A stretch of DNA of 64,000 bases, taken from the NCBI GenBank assembly GCA_026225945.1, contig JAMJFZ010000770.1:2644501-2708500 (forward strand), written 5' to 3'. Both the position numbers and the translations under genes were made by a program. Positions 58,101 to 64,000 of this stretch are shown here, piece after piece. This DNA comes from Cricetomys ansorgei. Taxonomy: Eukaryota > Chordata > Mammalia > Rodentia > Nesomyidae. Under the pieces are notes generated by a model that saw only the letters and a program-made list of their open reading frames with translations, had not been told where the DNA came from and ran no database searches. Numbering within the stretch: position 1 is the first letter of the stretch; every line of letters starts with the position of its first letter.

Positions 58101-58451
58101 TGTCGCACGCTACCTTCGCCGATAAAGGAGACGCGGCAAAACAGAATTCTTCTGACAACAATTTATTAACAGCTCTTTTAGATAGCAGATGTAGAAGGAC
58201 CACGAGTCTAGAAAACCCCCAACTAATATAGAGTTTTGAGGAATGTTTTTCCCTGCCAATTGGTGCTCTTGCAGAACCTAATTAGTATACTGCCTTCAAT
58301 TGGCGGCTTTTACTATCCCAATTAGCATGTGGTTATCTTGAGCAGATTACACAGTCAGTGCATGCGCAAGAGCAAACAACGCTCCCGTGAAGAACCAGGA
58401 AGCAGGGAGCCGGCGCCATCTTCTAATGGCGAATAATATCGGCTCCCAACA
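58101..58451 (-). repeat. 5' LTR of provirus B
   Basis: 351 bp, five visible differences from 50508-50858. A TATA-like element is opposite about 58223-58231. Confidence 0.96.
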
Positions 58452-58457
58452 ATCCTG
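58452..58457. repeat. Target-site duplication, provirus B (right)
   Basis: ATCCTG, identical to 50502-50507. Confidence 0.95.
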
Positions 58458-58526
58458 CTGTCACTCTTAAGCTCCACCCTTTCCCTTCTGGGATGGCCCT
58501 TGGTGATGGACTGAAATGGGGCCTAC

Positions 58527-58627
58527 ATGCAGATGAGCAGCACCATGGGGTGCTCCTGTAGGCTCTGGAACAGGCCCAGCTGCCTCAGAGAGCACATAAT
58601 CTCCCAGGCCACAAATCGGTGAAGACC
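58527..58627 (-). pseudogene. Vars2: Vars2 copy, exon upstream of provirus B
   Basis: Acceptor 'ccccaag'. Encodes 'GLHRFVAWEIMCSLRQLGLF' and 'LQEHPMVLLIC'; donor 'cat|gtaggc'. One codon is deleted relative to VARS2 (in frame) and there are several substitutions. Confidence 0.88.
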
Positions 58628-58689
58628 CTTGGGGAAAGTGACAAGATTGGAGGCCTCAGACACTGGGGAGATGGGGCAGTGTTGGGGCC

Positions 58690-58935
58690 CAGGCTACCCA
58701 GGCTATGAAACGCTTTAGCTTGACAAGGTTCCTGAAGCGAATTCACTGCCGGGAACTGGAACTCCCTAACTGCCTTGCCCCTTTTTTTGTCTTCACTGTA
58801 CGGTGGCATGTGTTCTCTCATCAATAATAAGATCTGTATAAGCCAATAGTAATAGCAAAATCAATCCCTGAGCTGGCTACTGTGGGCTGGAATGGAACAC
58901 AGCCATGCTATCCAGAAGTAAATTGCAATAAAGCA
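58690..58935 (+). repeat. Dispersed repeat (first of two direct copies)
   Basis: It matches 63265-63500 over its length, for example 'cttgacaaggttcctg' and the 'tcatcaataataag' and 'gggctggaatg' segments. Confidence 0.85.
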
Positions 58936-59440
58936 ACCCAGGTTTATTGCAAAGATTTAAGAAATATAAAACCTAGAAAATTCCCCTAAGTTAGTAGTTA
59001 TTAGTAGCTTCTCCCCACCACTCAGCAGGGATTCTTTCTTCCCCAGAATACCCAGGCACCATTGCGTCTCAGGTGCAGGCAGCGACCCCCACACCTGACC
59101 GACGAGGTTGAGGAACCAATCAAAATAGCCCAAGACCAGAGCTCCGGGGGACCCCAATAAAAGCCCTGGACGGGGGTCGCTCTCTCTCTTGCCCTCTCGC
59201 CTCTTGCCCACATCTCCCGCCCGTGCGCGGCGGCCGCCCCAAGCCGCCACACCTGTCCCAAGCCACCGCTGCGCCAAGTTCATTTAATAAAAAGGCCTCG
59301 TGCAGTTTTAACAGCCACCAAGACTGTCTCGTGTTTCTTTGGGGTTTACCCATCCTTTGTGGAAGAAAGAACCCCCATTTTCGCGGGGGCCAGAGCTGGA
59401 CCGCCAGGACCACCGCAGGGCAGAGGGTGCCTCTAGGGGA
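58936..59440 (+). repeat. LTR-like insertion in a Vars2-copy intron
   Basis: Plus-strand order: 'aataaaagccctgg' promoter-like element near 59155, a CT-rich and CpG-rich stretch, AATAAA near 59287, then a U5-like GC-rich segment. A solo LTR of an unnamed family, perhaps continuous with the 58690 repeat; no TSD determined. Confidence 0.45.
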
Positions 59441-59466
59441 GGGGTTAACACAGAGGCTGGCCCTAC

Positions 59467-59586
59467 CTGCAGCCAGTCTCCACAGACTGGTCCCATCCTC
59501 CACGATGACACTCAAGGGGGTTAAGCCATGCCAGGCCCCCATCTCAGCAACTGCAGGACTGTGTGCAAGGGTCACCTTCACTGCCC
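59467..59586 (-). pseudogene. Vars2: Vars2 copy, exon with net -8 nt
   Basis: Encodes '[20 protein letters not shown]' then the NVIAEDG-type region ('SVIVEDGT'). Before the donor, six plus two bases are missing, shifting the CGDWLQ segment out of frame. Confidence 0.88.
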
Positions 59587-59753
59587 CTGTGGAAACAGCT
59601 GCTGTGAGGCCGATCTTGGCCCAGGGTCTCTGAGCAGCTCAGAGCATCCCACGCCTGCCACCTCCTGCTGCTGAGATCCTGCCACCACCTTTCATGGCTC
59701 TCCTATACTCCCCTTCCTGTCCCCTCCCTCCCTGAACCCTGACTTCTTCATAC

Positions 59754-59844
59754 CTGTCCCCACATGTGACTGAACAGCAATGTCTGTGATGAGGGGGAGG
59801 AGCTGTCCTGTCAAAGGGTGCCAAAGCTGTCGCCCGTGTAAATG
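59754..59844 (-). pseudogene. Vars2: Vars2 copy, exon
   Basis: Encodes '[20 protein letters not shown]' and 'VQSHVGT'; normal acceptor 'cctttag' and donor 'gtatga'. Confidence 0.9.
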
Positions 59845-60093
59845 CTAAAGGCAAGGCAAGCAGTTAGGAATAGGCACAAGCACGGACAGAGGGCCTGGGA
59901 CATGGGAAGAACCCCAGAGCAAGAGGCTAACAACCAGAAGGTAAGGGTTGGAGCAAGGTCAGGCTCCCTCCACAGCCACGACGGAGGCAGCATAGGAAAC
60001 ATGTGAGCCAATGAGTGTGGTTGATACACAGACAGGCAGCAGCTGCTACATCTGGTCCCGGGTCCACGGCGCGTTACCCCAAGCAGAGTATCA

Positions 60094-60408
<315 letters not shown>

Positions 60409-60646
60409 TCATCCTCCCTCCTCTGAACTATCTGGAACTTACAAGCCATACTTTAGAACTATTTTGCATTGTTTTACTGAAAGCCTCACATAGAATCGTA
60501 CTAAGATCCCAATGTGTTTTTCTTGCCCCAGAGTCCCCAGAATAAGTACCCACAACAATGCAAACATATCAGGGGTCCCAGCAACCCACCAAGTGCTCAA
60601 GAAAATGGGAAGCAGAGTTAAGAGCAGTTTTCAGGACTACACACAC

Positions 60647-60758
60647 TGGGCTCTCCATCCACAGGGAAGGCAATGGAAACAAGGAGCCCAAAAGACACAT
60701 GGGTGGGGCAGCCGGGCAGCTGGAGCACTGTGCGGGCAGACAGGGGCTGGCTCTCTAC
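60647..60758 (-). pseudogene. Vars2: Vars2 copy, exon
   Basis: Encodes '[20 protein letters not shown]' and 'PVDGEP'. The 3' end looks a few bases short compared with VARS2. Confidence 0.88.
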
Positions 60759-61027
60759 CTGGAAGGTGGAGGAGGCAGGAGAGGGAGCTTACATCCAGGA
60801 TTCCCACAGCCATGCATCCCACTTCCCCGACATCCCCCCTAAATCCCAGCCAGAGCACTGGGGAGCCACTGTCCTCAGTAAAGTCATGGTGCTCACTGAA
60901 CACTGCATGGTCTCTCTGCAGTGCCCACAAGGCAGCTCGCCACCATCTCTGACTGAAGAGTGAAGACCACGTGGCACAGCGGCTAGCGGCAAGGACCAGA
61001 CTCTGTACACCTGTTTTTCTCCCTCAC

Positions 61028-61145
61028 CTCAATGTCTGATGGCTGATCTCAAAGTACACGACCAGTTGACAAGCTGACGGTTCCAGTACAACAGTCCTGC
61101 GTTGTAGAATCGCACAAAAGCTTTCGTCACAGCTGCTGAGGAGCC
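61028..61145 (-). pseudogene. Vars2: Vars2 copy, exon with lost acceptor and 2-nt deletion
   Basis: Encodes '[20 protein letters not shown]' to 'CTLRSAI'. The base pair before the exon is GG where AG is required, and 2 nt are missing before the donor, so the SDIE end is out of frame. Confidence 0.88.
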
Positions 61146-61263
61146 CCAGAACAATAAGAGTGTCCACACCTGACATCCTTCCTCAGCCGAACCCAGGGAG
61201 TCCCTCCGGCCCTCTCTCAACACCCTCTCCCCAAAACCCACAGGGACTAAGACATGAACTCAC

Positions 61264-61345
61264 AGCATCCATGGTAAAACACTCTCGATCCCAGTCCAGA
61301 GAAGCACCCAGAGTGCACAGCTGCTCATAGATCTCCCCTCCTTTC
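61264..61345 (-). pseudogene. Vars2: Vars2 copy, most 5' exon found
   Basis: Encodes '[20 protein letters not shown]' plus ECFTMDA, with acceptor 'gctgcag' and donor 'gtgagt'. No upstream VARS2 exon (nucleotide-binding HIGH region) was recognised between here and 64000. Confidence 0.93.
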
Positions 61346-62050
61346 CTGCAGCGGAGACTCCTGTCAGTAAACAGGAGCAGAGCACCTCCCACACGCACGC
61401 TTACTAAGGGTGCTCACCAATGCCAGGTACCAGAAGAAATAAAGTGCTTGTGGTACTGATCCACGCACCCAGAGAGGGGCTTTCTATGGCTTTAAAAGGT
61501 ACAATAAAGGTCTCTGCAGGGATGTCCAAACTTGTGGCTTCCCTGAGCCACACAGGATGGCTACACCTAAGTGTGTAAACTTCGACCCCGGGTGAGTGTT
61601 GATAGCACACACATGTGCATATACATACTGGTGTTTATGCTGCAGCCCGTTGCTTGTGATCACACACACACGTGTGCATATACACACTGGTGCTTATGCT
61701 GCAGCCCGTTGGTGGTGATCACATACACACATTCGTTTTGCATAACAGTTATTGTCACCTAGAAAGTTCACATTTGAAAATTACGCAATAAAAGCTACAA
61801 AAAAAATCACAAAGATCCTCAAAATGCTTTAAGTAAGTGTACAATTCACAATCATGCTGGGATGCATGAGGCCCACAGGCAATGGGTTGTACATCCCTGG
61901 CAGCAGCAAAGGAGGGGCAGCCATTTTGTGAAGAACCATAAGAGGGTTGGAGAGACAAAAGCACGTGACAAGACATGGAAGGAAGAGGCTGATTTTACAG
62001 AGTAGAAAGATGAGCCTGGGGGCATGGGACAAGTGATGCAGACAAGTACA
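61346..62050. other. Intron-like or flanking DNA
   Basis: Contains a duplicated ~58-bp segment ('tgcatatacatactggtgtttatgctgcagcc'-type) at about 61614-61730. No exon recognised. Confidence 0.5.
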
Positions 62051-63243
62051 CAAGGTTAGACACACACACAGACACATGAGCATACATCCAACCATTCACG
62101 CACATATGTGCACATATCCATTCATACATACGCACACATAATTGTGTACATTCTACCATAGCACACACACATGTGCATATATCCATTCGTACACACACAC
62201 AAATATGTACATTATAACACAGCACACACACATACGTGCATACATCCATTCATACACACAATTGTGTACATTCTAACAAACAGCACACACAGAGGTGCAT
62301 ATACTTGTCCACACACATACAAATGTATACATTCTAACATAAACATAGCATACACACACACATTATGTGCATATATCCATTGAGGACAAATGTGTACATT
62401 CTAACACAGCACACACACATATGTGCATATATCCATGCATATACACAATTGTGTACATCCTAACATAAACATAGCACACATACATATGTATGTCCATTCA
62501 TATACACACACACAAATGTGTACATTCTAACAAACACGGCACACACATAGGTGCATATACCTGTCCATACACACACAAATGTATATATTCTAACATAAAC
62601 ATAGCATACACACACATATGTGCATATATCCATTCATAAACACACAGATATGTACATACTAACATATAGTACACACACATATGTGCATATATCCGTATGT
62701 GCATATACACACTCATGTGTACATTCTAACATAGTATACACATATATGTACATATATCCATTCATCCATAATACACACACACCCCTTCTAACACAGTACA
62801 CACACGTATGTGCATATATCCATATGTTCATATACACACAAATGTATACATTCTAACATAGTACACACACATATGTGTATATGTCCATCTATACACACAC
62901 ACACCCCTTCTAACATAAAGACAGTACACATACATCCATATATCCATACATACACAAATGTGTACATTCTAACATAGTGCACACACACATATGGGTATAT
63001 CCATTCAAACACACACAAATGTGTACATTCTAACATAGTACATATGGGCATATATCCATTCATAAACACACAAATGTATACATTCTAACATATAGTACAC
63101 ACGCATATGTGCATATATCCATATATTCATATACACACAAATGTGTACCTTCTAACATAAACACAGTACACACACGTGCATATATCCATCCATACATGCA
63201 TGCACACACGTACCTTCTAACATAAACACAGTACACACACATG
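62050..63243. repeat. ~60-bp minisatellite, about 19-20 units
   Basis: The unit 'cacacacatatgtgcatata' + 'tccattcatacacacacaaa' + 'tgtgtacattctaacata' repeats every ~58-68 bp. The antisense frames of 60-90 codons here are by-products of the repeat. Confidence 0.93.
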
Positions 63244-63264
63244 TGTTTTGGGATCTATGTTACC

Positions 63265-63500
63265 CAGACTATGGAAGCTTCAGCTTGACAAGGTTCCTGG
63301 GCCTCCACGGTCAGGAAATTAGAATTCCTTAACTGCTTTGCCCCTTTCTTGTCTTTACTGTATGGTGACATACGTTTCTCATCAATAATAAGGTCTGCAT
63401 AGCCTAATAGTAATATCCAAATTAATCCCTCAGCTGGCCACTATGGGCTGGAATGAAACATACTCATGCTATTCAAAAGTAAATTGTAATCACATCTGGA
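63265..63500 (+). repeat. Dispersed repeat (second direct copy)
   Basis: Direct counterpart of 58690-58935. Confidence 0.85.
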
Positions 63501-63778
63501 CTTCCAAGTCCTGGAATGTGAGAGCTACCCAGGTTTATTCCAAGTGCATCATAAAGCTATTCCTGGAGTAAATGCTGACCTTCCCAGAAAGAGATAAGCC
63601 TTAGTGGATAGAAGCCAGAGAGCTTAGTTAGAAAGTTAGTGCACCTGGAAAAACAAGCAGGTCTCCCAGGTGGCTTGGGTCAGCTGTGCCTAGAAGAAAC
63701 AGGCAGTCAGAGGCAAGAGAGAAGTGGATGTTACCTGGGGTAACAGCACCCTCTGGTGCCTTCAAAAAGAATTTCAAG

Positions 63779-63905
63779 GCCCATGTGGGGCCGAATACCT
63801 TTATTCCCAGCACCTGGGAGACAGAGGCAGGTGGACCTCTGAGTTAGAGTCCAGCCTGGTTTACATAGAGACCCCCATCTTAAAAACAAACAAAAACATA
63901 ATAAA
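63779..63905 (+). repeat. B1 SINE
   Basis: 'cctttattcccagcacctgg' to 'agtccagcctggtttacata' and a (CAAA)-type tail. Confidence 0.92.
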
Positions 63906-64000
63906 TAATAATAATAGAACTTCAAGGAAGAATATCCAACATGGGGAAAGCAAAAAGAAACCTCTGAAGAAGCCAGGAGCCAAAAGAAATCAAGCTGGGC

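Larger units (their letters stand above)
50508..58451 (-). mobile_element. Near full-length class II ERV (provirus B)
   Basis: 7.9-kb provirus inserted in an intron of the Vars2 copy in the same direction. Minus-strand order is 5' LTR (58101-58451), tRNA-Phe-type primer site, gag, dUTPase-protease, RT-RNase H-integrase, env, polypurine tract, 3' LTR (50508-50858). The 6-bp TSD, tRNA-Phe primer, dUTPase fused to protease and G-patch indicate a betaretrovirus-like (ERVK, IAP-related) element. Gag keeps an N-terminal MGxx myristoylation-type start and there is an env, unlike intracellular IAPs. Five LTR-LTR differences are visible. Pol and env are broken, so it is defective as given. Confidence 0.96.

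Noticed and set aside
61755..63242. Many overlapping 60-93-codon antisense frames rich in Cys, Val, His and Tyr
   Set aside because: They are by-products of the CA-rich ~60-bp minisatellite, in which a repeat unit without stops creates frames on one strand.
61346..64000. Search for 5' Vars2 exons with the HIGH nucleotide-binding motif
   Set aside because: No matching reading frame or splice site was found. These exons are absent or beyond the window.

Overview
The window is nuclear DNA from a murid or other muroid rodent. The evidence is dense B1, B2/B3 and ID-type SINEs, LINE-1 remnants, many (CA)n tracts, and class II (IAP/betaretrovirus-type) endogenous retroviruses (ERVs). Two host genes anchor it: an Sfta2 copy (+ strand, 39.3-40.0 kb) and a multi-exon Vars2 copy (- strand, 45.6-61.3 kb). 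They lie tail to tail, as at the VARS2-SFTA2 locus of the MHC class I/III boundary. The Vars2 copy carries many independent nonsense and frameshift lesions, so I read it as an unprocessed duplicate pseudogene; a working copy must lie elsewhere. The exact species cannot be read from the sequence.

Layout. 1-9.7 kb: dispersed repeats in mirror-image order around a gene-poor core, then an L1-like 3' end. 9.7-16.0 kb: gene-poor DNA with a LINE-type 3' end, a (CA)n tract and a three-unit 77-bp tandem repeat. 16.03-18.37 kb: a deleted class II ERV (minus strand) with two LTRs and a perfect 6-bp target-site duplication (TSD). It keeps one open frame joining a Gag start with a hydrophobic N-terminus to the integrase C-terminus, and a short open Env. 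21.2-22.0 kb: an intact 250-codon four-transmembrane claudin-34-like reading frame with a poly(A) signal (minus). 27.2-28.5 kb: degraded retroviral integrase. 28.8-29.4 kb: L1 ORF2 remnant. 30.4-37.9 kb: a ~340-bp tandem satellite split at 30.95-35.46 kb by a truncated gammaretrovirus-type provirus (minus). 39.3-40.0 kb: Sfta2. 40-45.6 kb: SINE-rich spacer. 45.6-61.3 kb: Vars2 pseudogene, with a nearly full-length class II ERV (50.5-58.45 kb, gag-pro-pol-env, same strand) in one intron. 61.3-64 kb: microsatellite, a ~60-bp minisatellite, repeat copies and a B1.

The two class II ERVs share LTR termini, a primer-binding site complementary to tRNA-Phe with the same single mismatch, and coding similarity. 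They are members of one lineage with different LTR lengths (322 and 351 bp). LTR-LTR differences counted by eye (about 7/322 and 5/351) indicate fairly recent insertions. The larger element has long open gag and pro; its pol has an internal stop and a frame change, and env has a one-base frame change. None of the retroviral elements looks fully coding-competent as given.
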